Assembly (NCBI GenBank): GCA_022508845.1
Contig: JAFLUL010000007.1
Span: 10,025 to 44,675 of the forward strand
Direction: 5' to 3'
From: Oscillospiraceae bacterium
GTDB lineage: Bacteria > Bacillota > Clostridia > Oscillospirales > Acutalibacteraceae
DNA length: 34,651 bases
Both the position numbers and the translations under genes were made by a program. How positions within the stretch are numbered: position 1 is the first letter of the stretch; every line of letters begins with the position of its first letter. Below the pieces are notes generated by a model. The model made no database searches, had not been told where the DNA came from, and saw only the letters and a list, made by a program, of their open reading frames with translations. This document shows, piece by piece, positions 16,213 through 25,182 of the stretch.

Positions 16213-18132
16213 ATGAAAAACATATATTTGATCCAGCCAAATAACGTTATTTCCGGAAAAGTATATTTTCCTTATGCTGTTGGCGCAATTGCTTCATATG
16301 CATGGCAGTTCGATGAAATTAAAAGGGAATATCGGCTTTGTGATTTTATATATAAAAAAGATCCCGTTGAAGATGTATGCGCAACGTTTAAGGAGCCTTT
16401 TTTTGTTGGTTTTTCTTGTTATATGTGGAACATAGATTATAATCTTGATCTTGCGAAGCGTATAAAGCAGAAATGGCCTGAATGCATCATTGCCTTCGGC
16501 GGTCAGCAGGTTCCGGATGATACCGGGCTTTTGGAGCAGTATGAGTTTATTGATATTCTGATGCATGGCGAGGGCGAACAAACATTTTATAATCTTCTTA
16601 TGTGTTTTTCTTCGGATAACGATCTCAGCAGACTGAGCAATATTTCATATCGAAAAGACGGAACGCCAACGCATTTACCCCGGAAAATTTATAGGGATGT
16701 ATCATCTTATCCATCCCCGTATTCCACAGGGCTTTTTGACTGTATTCTTGCCGACGGAAGACGGCAAGGGCTGGATTTTGACGCGGTGTTGGAAACAAAC
16801 CGCGGCTGTCCTTACAGCTGTATTTACTGCTACTGGGCAGGAACTGAAAACAATTTCAGAATATTTCCTGTTGAGCGGGTTATGGCGGATATCGCATGGT
16901 TTGCAGAAAATAAAATATCGTTTGTGATTTGCGCCGATTCCAATTTCGGTATTTTGGATCGGGATAACGATATTGCAGATTATATCGTTCATTGCAAAAA
17001 AACTTTCGGATATCCGCAAAAGTTTGAAACAGCCGCTGCAAAGAACAAAGACGATATTGTTTTTGATATCCACAAAAAGCTGAACGATGCGGATATGTGC
17101 TGCGGTATCAGCGTTGCGGTGCAAAGCTTTTCTCCCACCGTGCTGGAGATAATAGGGAGAAAGAATCTTTCTCTCGATAATTATGCTCAACAGCTTGAAA
17201 AGTATAGGAATGAAGAAATGTCAACCTATACGGACTTTATTTTGGCGCTTCCCGGAGAAACCTATCAGAGCTTCTGCGAGGGGCTGTTTCGGGCGTTGGA
17301 GGCCGGACAGCATGATTCTATCAATATCCACCCGTGCGAAGTGTTGCCTAATACTATCCTGTATTCGGCTGAGCTCAGAGAAAAATATCAGATCAGAACA
17401 GTGCGCGGGCTGTATCAGGACCATACAAAATACGATTCCGACAGCAGCACCAATTCCTCACATGCAGAGTTAATCGTTTCAACTTCCACCTTGAACGAAC
17501 AGGAATGGTGCCGGGCGCTGCGTCTGGGAACCTGTGTGCAGAGTATACATTCGTTCGGATTGTTAAAATTTATCGCTATCTATCTGCGTAAAGCGCAGGG
17601 CGTATCGTATTATGATTTTTATATGAACCTTTACAAATGGATCGAATCGGAGAGCGGATTTTTGAAAGCAGTTTGTGACGATGTGTTTGAAAATCTTGAC
17701 CGTTTTGTTTCAGGGAAAGGCAGTCTTTGTTATTATAATCCCACCTTTTCCGATTCATATTTGTATTTCAGAGAAGGACTTTTCCTTTGCTGCGCGGAGA
17801 AGTTGGATCGGTTCTATGATGACGTTAAGGCGTATATCTCTCAGTATTTTTCAGATGATGAATTATATGCAGATCTTTTGAAGTATCAAACTGCGAAGGT
17901 TTTGCGCATCGGCGATCCGGCGTTGGTTTTGCATTTGGAATACGATTGGCAGGAGTATTTCAGCGATATTTTTGATTCCGCATATCTGACTCCGATCAAA
18001 AGAAAAACCGTGCTTGTTGCGGAAAAAAGCGATGTTGATAACTGGAGCGATTATACTTATCAGAAGATCTGGTTCGGTAAACGAGAAAATAAAATGCTCC
18101 GCAGATTCAAATATGCACCGGATAATCCGTAA
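16213..18132 (+). CDS. B12-binding radical SAM protein, paralogue C
   Basis: About 639 residues from the ATG at 16213, chosen because GGAG (16202-16205) is 7 nt upstream and every paralogue opens with M(K)NIY/MKNVY; the track start at 16171 adds an unsupported leader. The cobalamin domain has VGFSCYMWNIDYN and AFGGQQVPDD. The radical SAM cysteines are at 199, 203 and 206 in RGCPYSCIYCYWAG: this copy has Tyr where most have Asp after the third cysteine, and the downstream motif is DSNFGILDRD rather than DANFG. The tail QKIWFGKRENKML keeps the family signature. It follows the GT2-like gene and precedes the GT-C-like gene at 18163 by 30 nt. Confidence 0.93.
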   Translation: MKNIYLIQPNNVISGKVYFPYAVGAIASYAWQFDEIKREYRLCDFIYKKDPVEDVCATFKEPFFVGFSCYMWNIDYNLDLAKRIKQKWPECIIAFGGQQVPDDTGLLEQYEFIDILMHGEGEQTFYNLLMCFSSDNDLSRLSNISYRKDGTPTHLPRKIYRDVSSYPSPYSTGLFDCILADGRRQGLDFDAVLETNRGCPYSCIYCYWAGTENNFRIFPVERVMADIAWFAENKISFVICADSNFGILDRDNDIADYIVHCKKTFGYPQKFETAAAKNKDDIVFDIHKKLNDADMCCGISVAVQSFSPTVLEIIGRKNLSLDNYAQQLEKYRNEEMSTYTDFILALPGETYQSFCEGLFRALEAGQHDSINIHPCEVLPNTILYSAELREKYQIRTVRGLYQDHTKYDSDSSTNSSHAELIVSTSTLNEQEWCRALRLGTCVQSIHSFGLLKFIAIYLRKAQGVSYYDFYMNLYKWIESESGFLKAVCDDVFENLDRFVSGKGSLCYYNPTFSDSYLYFREGLFLCCAEKLDRFYDDVKAYISQYFSDDELYADLLKYQTAKVLRIGDPALVLHLEYDWQEYFSDIFDSAYLTPIKRKTVLVAEKSDVDNWSDYTYQKIWFGKRENKMLRRFKYAPDNP

Positions 18133-18162
18133 CCGACAGCAGAACTGAGGAGTGTTATATAA

Positions 18163-19986
18163 ATGAAAAAAACAGAAGCTGTGCAAACAGAAAAAACTTC
18201 AAATTTGCGATTGGATTTTGCCGCGGTGTGTCTCGGCGCGGGTCTTTTTGTTTACTTTCTCTTAACGGCCGACAGGGGAATTGCTATTTCCGACGAGGCA
18301 TTTTACTATACGGTTCCTCAGCGTCTGCTGCAGGGAGATCTGCTGCTGGTACACGAATGGGGTGTTCAGCAGCTTCCGTTTTTATTCCTTGTTATACCCT
18401 ATTATGTTTATGTGTCTGTTGTGGGAACTACCGAGGGGATTTTATTGTTTTCGCGGTATTTCTTTTTGGTTATTGATATTCTTTTCTATGCGTATATGTA
18501 TAAAAAGCTGCGGCATTTTAAGCTCGCGGGGCTTGTCTGCGCATTTCTTTTCTGTGCGATCCTGCCGCCGTCCGGACTGTCGCTGACCTATTATTCAATT
18601 GCGCCGATGGCTATGATGACGGTCTGCCTGACCCTGTTTACGGGAAGCGAGAAAAAGCGCCTGCCTTCGCTTACGTTCAGCGGCGTTATTCTTGCCATGG
18701 CAATTCTTGCGGAACCGCTGCTGATTTTTGTTTATATCCTGTTCGCCGCAGCAACTGTCATCAGAACGCTTATGAAATGTGATACCGGCTCAGCCTGGCT
18801 TAATCTGAAATGGCTTTTTAGTATTACAGCCGGCAGTTTCGCCGTTTTCTGTGCGTTTATGATTTATCTGGCTGTGTCGGGCAGTCTTGCTTTGCTGCCT
18901 CAAACGATCGGTTATTTGCTGTCGTCGAAAGGATATACGCCATATGATATTATTGAGCCGGCGAGGTTAAAATTCGCGCTGGGACTTTTTGGGTACGGTT
19001 TTCTTCCCTGCGGCGTTTTTTTGAGTGTTGCTGCGTTTTGGTATTCGCGGCAGAGAAAGAAAAACAAAAAAATCAAGATCATTATTTTTATTATTTCGTG
19101 TTTGATGTTCGCCGCTTGTTATGTTCATGCGGCTGTGCTGACGCTGTCAAATACCGCATACAGGAATTTTGATTTTCTTGTCAATAACGGCGTGCCTGTT
19201 TTGCTGTTTTCTCCCGTTTGGTATTTTTTGCTGAACAAGAGAGATGCCCGTTTGTTTCCGGTATGGCTGATCGGATTCTTCAGCTCGCTGCTGATGGATA
19301 TTTCATCCGATGTGATTCTCGGAAGCTGCGGCGGTATCGCTCAGGTAACAGGACTTATTTCCTTCGCATCGCTGTGCCAAGAGCTTCGGAGCGATCTTGA
19401 TGAAGTAAAACACGACCGTAAGGCAATACGCTTTAACAAATTGTTTTCAAAAATACTTCTGCCAAGTGTGATCGTGTGTGTTTTAAGCTTTTCGCTCTGG
19501 AATGCCGGATTTATTTACGCGGAGGAGTATTGGGATCTTGTGGAAACGATCTATGGCGCCGGTGAAGGAGAGCCTCTTTCGGCAGAGCTCGAAAAAGGTC
19601 CGTGTAAAGGACTTAAAACAACAGAGCGTATCAGCGGAATTTATAACGCATTGCTGCAGGATCTGGACACTATAAGCGCGGCTTATACGGGTGAGCCGGT
19701 GTATATTGACGGATTATGCCCTTATGGTTATCTTTATCTTGATCTGCCTTACGGTGTTGAAACTGCTTTCTTTGTTCCGTATGACAGAAGGACGGGAGAG
19801 TACCTGACGGTTTTCCCTGAGAAACGGGCAAAGATCATTTATTTTCCTATGTATGATTTTGATGAATTCTGTTTGCGCACGGATATGACGAAAGATGATA
19901 TTCCAAAGGTCATGTCGTTCATATTCGGAGAATCCCGCTATGAGCTTACAGAAACTGCAGCCGGTTTTATTGTTGAATTGGTGTGA
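18163..19986 (+). CDS. GT-C-like membrane glycosyltransferase paralogue 3
   Basis: A 607-residue protein with AGGAG about 10 nt before the ATG. It is closest to the minus-strand gene at 4929: ISDEAFYYTVPQRLLQGD (Asp44/Glu45) sits in the same place, and the second acidic motif reads LLVHEWG (His64-Glu65-Trp66) where the others have DEW or DDW. About ten TM helices are followed by a soluble C-terminal domain with LSAELEKGPCKGLKTTE and a hydrophobic end (GFIVELV). It probably transfers a polyprenyl-linked sugar, possibly one modified by the radical SAM enzymes encoded upstream, to an envelope acceptor; that is inferred. It is last in the operon. No clear terminator follows in the AT-rich 200 nt before the next gene. 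Confidence 0.75.
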   Translation: MKKTEAVQTEKTSNLRLDFAAVCLGAGLFVYFLLTADRGIAISDEAFYYTVPQRLLQGDLLLVHEWGVQQLPFLFLVIPYYVYVSVVGTTEGILLFSRYFFLVIDILFYAYMYKKLRHFKLAGLVCAFLFCAILPPSGLSLTYYSIAPMAMMTVCLTLFTGSEKKRLPSLTFSGVILAMAILAEPLLIFVYILFAAATVIRTLMKCDTGSAWLNLKWLFSITAGSFAVFCAFMIYLAVSGSLALLPQTIGYLLSSKGYTPYDIIEPARLKFALGLFGYGFLPCGVFLSVAAFWYSRQRKKNKKIKIIIFIISCLMFAACYVHAAVLTLSNTAYRNFDFLVNNGVPVLLFSPVWYFLLNKRDARLFPVWLIGFFSSLLMDISSDVILGSCGGIAQVTGLISFASLCQELRSDLDEVKHDRKAIRFNKLFSKILLPSVIVCVLSFSLWNAGFIYAEEYWDLVETIYGAGEGEPLSAELEKGPCKGLKTTERISGIYNALLQDLDTISAAYTGEPVYIDGLCPYGYLYLDLPYGVETAFFVPYDRRTGEYLTVFPEKRAKIIYFPMYDFDEFCLRTDMTKDDIPKVMSFIFGESRYELTETAAGFIVELV

Positions 19987-20090
19987 TTTTATTCTTAATT
20001 AAGTGCTGAAATGCGATCAAAGAATAATATTTATTTTGGTTTTGTAAGATTTATATAAAGAAAATTAAAAAATTTTGGTAAAAAAGCAAT

Positions 20091-20119
20091 TTGAATTTTT
20101 AGCCTTTGCTTGATATAAT
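20091..20119 (+). promoter_or_regulatory. Sigma-A promoter for the large repeat protein
   Basis: TTGAAT (20091-20096), a 17-nt spacer and a perfect TATAAT (20114-20119). The leader of about 60 nt includes a short GGGT-TTTT-ACCC hairpin (20139-20150) and a strong TAGGAGG site. Confidence 0.85.
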
Positions 20120-20188
20120 GAATAATGTATGAATAGGGGGGTTTTTACCCTTAAGCCAATACTGAATATTACTGTAGGAGGATTCTTT

Positions 20189-23100
20189 ATGAAAAGCTAT
20201 GCAAGAAAAGCCTTGAGTGTGCTTTTGGCGCTTTTGATGTGCATCACGGTAGTTGCCCTCGATTATTCGAGCCTTGTTGCCGGCGCATACACTGCAAGCC
20301 CCACACACTCATACTATTTCCAGTTCGTAAGAACGTCTGCTGACAGCGATTTTGACGGTCAGGACGGCGGCGGAACGCTTACCATTTACGCAAAGAATCA
20401 GAATGGCAAGGGAACGCAAACAACGCTGAAAACAGGTTCGTTTGACGCCCGCTGGGCTGATGGTACAACTATTTCCACGGAAACATTTACCAATACTTAC
20501 TGGCCCACCAGTATTACCATCGGCTGCAATATCAATAATAACAACAGTATGTTTTATAGCGAGAAGACAATCAATGTCCGAGTTGATCTTTACGTTAAAG
20601 ACGATAACACCGGAACATATAATCGCTATGAATTCGGTAATTTCAGTCTTAAATCCAGCACAACCTCAGGCGGCGGCGGTTCAACCTACAAATCCACCTC
20701 GCTGAACTGTGCCGACGGTATTTACCCCAAAGCCACAAAGGTTGCCACCTCCAAAGGCGAAGCAAACGCAACCACCACCACATATAACGTTACTCTGAAC
20801 GCCACAGGCGGCGCAAACAAAACTCAGGCGATGAGCGCCTATGTTTACGACCAGTATAACGTTATCTGGACTGCGGCTCCAACCTCCTGGAGCCAGAGCG
20901 GCACCGTTGCCTGCACAACCTCTCTCACTACCACCGGCGCTTCCGAGACCAATACTCTCACTATGACTCCCACAAACGCGACCCGCGCAAAGGGAACGGT
21001 TACTGTACAGGCAAAATACGACAACCTGTATCACAACTTTGCCTTTAATATAACTCCCACCTATAAAATAACATATAACGTTTCCGGAAACGGAGGCACA
21101 TCCGCCGCTCCGGGACCCGACACCACTGCAAACACGAATACGTCCAGCGCTAATGTGAGCTATACCATCCCCTCAGGCACTAACTATACCGCCAAGAAAG
21201 AAAAGGGAAGCGATTCCACAGGCACCTGGGATTTCGTTGGATGGAACGGCTCTCAGAGCGCAACAAGCGGAACGAAGCCCGGTTCGGTCATAAGTATTGA
21301 TAATTTTAACGACACTCTTTACGCCATTTTCAGCAAAACGGCAAACGCCACGTTCTATTGGTATAATGCTAACGGCACAAGAACCTCCTCAACGGCGTCA
21401 AACACCGTATTTAACAACGCAACTCAGTATACCTTTACCGTTCCGAAGACTTCCGTCCCAACAACCTTTATTGCCAACGGAACAACCTATACCTTTGCCG
21501 GATGGGCGGTTGACAGCACCACCGCCACCGAAGCGGATTACGCTTCAACCGTAACATCCGCTTCCCGCCCGATAAAGAACGGCAATCTTACCGACACTTA
21601 TAACTTCTATGCCCTTTATACGGCAAGCGTGACCCTTTCCTATAATAACAACGGCGGCTCCGGCTTACCTGCGAGCCAGACGAAAAATCTTATTTTGAAC
21701 TGCGGCGCAAATGCGAACGCCGCGAATAACGCCAGCGGCAGAGCAACCTTTACCCTCAATCCGGATAATATTCAGATGAGAAGAGAATATTCTTCTGCTT
21801 TTGTTGGATGGAAAACCCAGGCTGTTGACGCAAACGGAATAGATGCGGAAACTGCCGAATATAAGGACGGCACCGTAACCTGGGAGGAAAGCAAAAATCT
21901 TCCTGCGGAAATCACCATAGCAAAAGACACCACCGTATACGCCGCTTACTATGACTTCCGCTATAACGTTAAGTTCTATGATAACACCGGCGCTCTGCTC
22001 GATATGCAGACCATTCGCCATAACTTCTCCGCCGTGGCTCCTTCAATGAAAACAAATTCCTCCGACCCGAGCCATACGGATTCAGGAAGCCACTATGTAT
22101 TTGACCATTGGGAATACACAGACGGAGCCGAATATAAGGATACTGATAAGCTTACAAAGCTTGTAAACGGTTATACCTATGAGGTCTGGGGCAAGTATGT
22201 GGGCCATAAACATATCTGGGGCGATCCCTATGATATTCACGGCGCAACAACCTGCACCAACGGTGCAATTTATAAGATGATGTGCACCGCCTGCGGATTT
22301 GTAAGAGAGTTTGAAGAAGAGCCTCTCGGCCACGACTTTGAACTTGTCGGCGTTGCCGAGGCAACCTGCACAAGACCCGGCTCCTACGGTAAGCTCATAT
22401 GCAAAAACTGCGGTGCGCTTGACCCGGATCAGACCGCTATAATTGACGGAGTTGAAACTCCCGTAACTGACGATAACCGCATTATTCCTCCTCTCGGTCA
22501 CGACTACGGCGTTGATATAGATAATTTCCTGGATGAAAACGGCAATTATATCGGCGATGTTAAATCCGTAAGCGCAACCTGCACGACCGCCGGATATTAC
22601 TATTATCAGTGCTCTCGCTGCAGCGAAGAATACAGAGTTGGAAATATCCCTGCAACAGGCCACAACTGGGATAAGCACGATGAGATCCCCGCAACCTGCA
22701 CCGAGGACGGCGTTTCCGCCTACACAGTATGCCTCAACTGCGATCTTTATCTGATTGAAAAAGTTGAATTGCCCGCAAAAGGCCATAATCCCGTTCTTAT
22801 TGATGAGACCGATTCAACCTGCGTTGTAAAGGGTCACACTGAATATTATCAGTGCGCCAACTGCGGCAAATATTATGAGGATGCCGATGCGGAAGTTGAA
22901 ATTGAAGATATAACCGTAAAGGATAAGGAGCTTTCTTCCCACGATTATCAGCCCGCTGAGGAAGATATTGAGCCAACCTGCACCGAAAACGGATATAAGG
23001 GCGCATATGTGTGCACCGTCTGCGGCGAGGTTGATCCCGACCGTCAGGGCGAAGTTGTTCCCGCTAAGAGCCACAATTATCAGCCGACCCGCCACGAGTC

Positions 23101-24985
23101 CGATGTTCCCTGCGCAACCCCGGGCTATACCGAATATGTCTGCTCCAATTGCGGCGACAGTTATATAGAAAATGATGAACTCGCAGAGCATACAAAGGGC
23201 GATTATGTTGCTCCCGTTCCCGCAACCTGCCTTGAAGAAGGTTACACGGAAGGCTACACCTGCTCTGTTTGCGGAGGCTATTATCAGGCTCCCGAGGTTG
23301 TAAAAAAACTTTCTCATCAGATGACAACCGTTCCCGGCTATGCCCCCACCTGCACAGAAGACGGAAAGCCCGATCGCTATCATTGCTCTCTCTGCGATAA
23401 GGATTATCTCGATAACGAAGGACTTATCCCGATTGAGGGATCCGACAGCATTATTCCCGCCCTCGAACACAACTGGACCGGATGGGTGACCGCGGTTCTT
23501 CCCACCGACACCGAGCCCGGACTGGAAAAACGCAGATGTATCCGCTGCGGCGAAGTTGAAGAAAATGAAATTGCCGCAACAGGGCATATAATGAACAAGG
23601 TTGAATATAAAGAGGCAACCTGCACTGAGGACGGCAATATAGCCTATTATGAATGCGCCGGATGCGGCAAGTATTTCAGAGACGAAGAGGGCACACAGGA
23701 GCTTAATTATGAGGATATCATCCTCAATGCCCCCGGCCACGATATGGATGTTCCGAGCGCTGTTGTTCCCGCAACCTGCGCCGAGGACGGATATGAAGAG
23801 TATGTATGCTCCAGATGCAATAATACCGTTGTTATAACCATACCGAAGAATAACGAACATCCCTCGGATAAAATTATTCCTTACGGCTTGAATATCATTG
23901 CAACCTGCGCCGCGGTAGGCCAGGAAGCAGGAACAATGTGTTCTCTCTGCGGCGAGGTATTAACTCAGCCCAAGACCCTGCCCAAAACAGCCCACACTCC
24001 GGAGCTCAGAGACGTTAGAGCTGCAAAATGCGCTGAAACGGGCTACACAGGCGACACCTACTGCTCGGTTTGCAACCAGATCATTTCAAAGGGCGCAAAG
24101 ATCGAAGTAAAGGGACATCGCTATAACCGCCAGACTGTTATTGACGCAACCTGCACCTCTTACGGTCAGAGAATAGTTTTCTGCGATGACTGCGATGCAT
24201 ATACCGTTTATGAAACTCCGATCCTCGGACATCAGGTAGTAACGGATAGCGCCGTAAGCGCAACCTGCGAGCATCCGGGACTTACCGCCGGTTATCACTG
24301 CGCTCGCTGCGACGAATATGTTCTTCCTCAGGAAGAGATCGCTCAGCTTGACCATAACTACGTTATTTCTGCCGAGGTTGCTTCAACCTGCACAGTTCTC
24401 GGCTACAGAGTTTACACCTGCACCGCCGGCTGCGGCGACTCCTACAGAGAGTATGACAGCGCAAAGCTTGACCACGAGATAGGAACTCCCGCCACCTGCA
24501 CCTCTCCCGCCGTTTGCGCGAACTGCGGCAGAACCTTTGGCGGCCATCTTGATCACAGCTACATTATCAATAACGATTTGGGCACTGATTCAACCTGCTC
24601 CGTTCACGGCATAAGAGTGTATGAGTGCGAACTTTGCGGCGATACCTACACCGAAGAAAAAGACCTTATCGAACATAGCTGGGATGAAGCTACGCTGGAA
24701 TTTGTTCCTGCCACCTGCACCGAAAACGGTCTTGCAACGATTTACTGCTCAGAGTGCGGCGCTTCAACGTCGGAGATAGTTGATGCGACCGGACATAGCT
24801 ATCAGGGCGGAGTATGCGTTAACTGCGGCGAACCTGAAAATGTTATTTCTGACGACACTCCCACCTCGTCGAAATGCTCCAAGTGCGGACTTAACCATAA
24901 CGGCAGAACCGGACTTTGGAAGGAAAACGGCCTTCTTTGCAAGTTTATCGCGTTCTTCAGAAGTTTGTTTGGCTTAAATAAATAA
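20189..24985 (+). CDS. Large secreted repeat protein with InlB-type repeats and about 20 CxxC repeats
   Basis: A 1598-residue protein from the ATG at 20189 (TAGGAGG 7 nt upstream); the track start at 20129 adds an unlikely leader. Residues 1-33 form a signal peptide with cleavage after AGA. A beta-rich region with an SGGGGS linker (about 165) comes next, then an Ig-like part, then three to four InlB B-type repeats (about 290-673, marked by FVGWNG, FVGWKTQ and FDHWEYTDG), then about 20 repeats of the form ATCTExGY..Y.C..CG...GH to about 1545. The tail CSKCGLNHNGRTGLWKENG ends in a hydrophobic FIAFFRSLFGLNK. I see no LPxTG motif, SLH domain or catalytic domain. It is probably a cell-surface adhesin or structural protein. 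It is monocistronic, with heavy use of ACC and other C-ending codons, consistent with high expression. Confidence 0.88.
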   Translation: MKSYARKALSVLLALLMCITVVALDYSSLVAGAYTASPTHSYYFQFVRTSADSDFDGQDGGGTLTIYAKNQNGKGTQTTLKTGSFDARWADGTTISTETFTNTYWPTSITIGCNINNNNSMFYSEKTINVRVDLYVKDDNTGTYNRYEFGNFSLKSSTTSGGGGSTYKSTSLNCADGIYPKATKVATSKGEANATTTTYNVTLNATGGANKTQAMSAYVYDQYNVIWTAAPTSWSQSGTVACTTSLTTTGASETNTLTMTPTNATRAKGTVTVQAKYDNLYHNFAFNITPTYKITYNVSGNGGTSAAPGPDTTANTNTSSANVSYTIPSGTNYTAKKEKGSDSTGTWDFVGWNGSQSATSGTKPGSVISIDNFNDTLYAIFSKTANATFYWYNANGTRTSSTASNTVFNNATQYTFTVPKTSVPTTFIANGTTYTFAGWAVDSTTATEADYASTVTSASRPIKNGNLTDTYNFYALYTASVTLSYNNNGGSGLPASQTKNLILNCGANANAANNASGRATFTLNPDNIQMRREYSSAFVGWKTQAVDANGIDAETAEYKDGTVTWEESKNLPAEITIAKDTTVYAAYYDFRYNVKFYDNTGALLDMQTIRHNFSAVAPSMKTNSSDPSHTDSGSHYVFDHWEYTDGAEYKDTDKLTKLVNGYTYEVWGKYVGHKHIWGDPYDIHGATTCTNGAIYKMMCTACGFVREFEEEPLGHDFELVGVAEATCTRPGSYGKLICKNCGALDPDQTAIIDGVETPVTDDNRIIPPLGHDYGVDIDNFLDENGNYIGDVKSVSATCTTAGYYYYQCSRCSEEYRVGNIPATGHNWDKHDEIPATCTEDGVSAYTVCLNCDLYLIEKVELPAKGHNPVLIDETDSTCVVKGHTEYYQCANCGKYYEDADAEVEIEDITVKDKELSSHDYQPAEEDIEPTCTENGYKGAYVCTVCGEVDPDRQGEVVPAKSHNYQPTRHESDVPCATPGYTEYVCSNCGDSYIENDELAEHTKGDYVAPVPATCLEEGYTEGYTCSVCGGYYQAPEVVKKLSHQMTTVPGYAPTCTEDGKPDRYHCSLCDKDYLDNEGLIPIEGSDSIIPALEHNWTGWVTAVLPTDTEPGLEKRRCIRCGEVEENEIAATGHIMNKVEYKEATCTEDGNIAYYECAGCGKYFRDEEGTQELNYEDIILNAPGHDMDVPSAVVPATCAEDGYEEYVCSRCNNTVVITIPKNNEHPSDKIIPYGLNIIATCAAVGQEAGTMCSLCGEVLTQPKTLPKTAHTPELRDVRAAKCAETGYTGDTYCSVCNQIISKGAKIEVKGHRYNRQTVIDATCTSYGQRIVFCDDCDAYTVYETPILGHQVVTDSAVSATCEHPGLTAGYHCARCDEYVLPQEEIAQLDHNYVISAEVASTCTVLGYRVYTCTAGCGDSYREYDSAKLDHEIGTPATCTSPAVCANCGRTFGGHLDHSYIINNDLGTDSTCSVHGIRVYECELCGDTYTEEKDLIEHSWDEATLEFVPATCTENGLATIYCSECGASTSEIVDATGHSYQGGVCVNCGEPENVISDDTPTSSKCSKCGLNHNGRTGLWKENGLLCKFIAFFRSLFGLNK
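22206..24835 (+). repeat. Array of about 20 protein-level CxxC repeats
   Basis: Units of roughly 35-60 residues share A/P-T-C-T-E-x-G-Y, then Y-x-C-x-x-C-G, then a spacer ending in GH before an aromatic residue. Examples are EATCTRPGSYGKLICKNCG, PATCTEDGVSAYTVCLNCD and EPTCTENGYKGAYVCTVCG. One unit (near LPTDTEPGLEKRRCIRCG) has lost the first Cys, one has CTAGC instead of CxxC, and one is shortened (PATCTSPAVCANCG). At DNA level a core close to GCAACCTGC recurs, but the spacers differ, so this is not a CRISPR or a perfect tandem repeat. Three cysteines per unit plus GH could bind metal or form disulfides. Confidence 0.85.
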
Positions 24986-25036
24986 GATCCCAAATCATTA
25001 AGGCGCTGCCGCATTAAGGCAGCCAAAAAGGAAACC

Positions 25037-25068
25037 AAGTGTCCCGGACTTCTGTCCGGGGCACTTTT
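25037..25068 (+). terminator. Intrinsic terminator after the large repeat protein
   Basis: AAGTGTCCCGGAC / GTCCGGGGCACTT forms a 13-bp stem (one T-G pair) with loop TTCT, running into TTTT. It lies about 50 nt after the stop codon and just before the next promoter. A smaller hairpin, GCTGCC/GGCAGC (25005-25023), precedes it. Confidence 0.9.
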
Positions 25069-25070
25069 CC

Positions 25071-25099
25071 TTGACATTTTTTCTTAATAATGATAAAAT
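25071..25099 (+). promoter_or_regulatory. Sigma-A promoter for the second radical SAM operon
   Basis: A perfect TTGACA (25071-25076), a 17-nt spacer and TAAAAT (25094-25099). It begins right after the upstream terminator and should drive 25183 to beyond the right edge. Confidence 0.88.
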
Positions 25100-25105
25100 T
25101 ATAAA

Positions 25106-25164
25106 GGATAGGTAGGCTCCGCAAACGGCAGCCGAAGGCTCCTCTTACCTGCCTTATTTTTTGA
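25106..25164 (+). promoter_or_regulatory. Structured 5' leader, possible attenuator or riboswitch
   Basis: Between promoter and start codon, GGTAGG (about 25113) can pair with CCTGCC, which is followed by TTATTTTTTG; an inner AGCC-GAA-GGCT hairpin and a direct repeat AGGCTCC lie between. An alternative pairing GGCAG/CTGCC abuts the same T-run and would act as a terminator. Competing pairings upstream of a T-run are typical of attenuation, but I could not match it to a known riboswitch class. Confidence 0.4.
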
Positions 25165-25182
25165 TAAAAGGATAAGTTGGTT

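Noticed and set aside
19987-20188. Clear terminator between the first operon and the repeat protein gene
   Set aside because: The AT-rich stretch has T- and A-runs but no stable GC stem before a U-tract, so read-through into 20189 remains possible.
22082-23860. Long minus-strand ORFs (234 and 348 codons) opposite the repeat protein
   Set aside because: They follow from the regular C-ending codons and repeats of the real gene; their translations are low-complexity and match no family that I know, and they lack ribosome binding sites.
22206-24835. Possible CRISPR array or DNA tandem repeat
   Set aside because: The repeats are conserved at protein level with variable spacing and spacer sequences in frame; no 25-40 nt perfect repeat recurs.
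22206-24835. Zinc-finger DNA-binding protein
   Set aside because: The protein has a signal peptide and extracellular-type repeats, so an intracellular DNA-binding role is unlikely in spite of the CxxC pattern.
25100-25182. Cobalamin riboswitch upstream of the second operon
   Set aside because: The leader is only about 75 nt, far shorter than cobalamin riboswitches, and I could not find the conserved B12-box.
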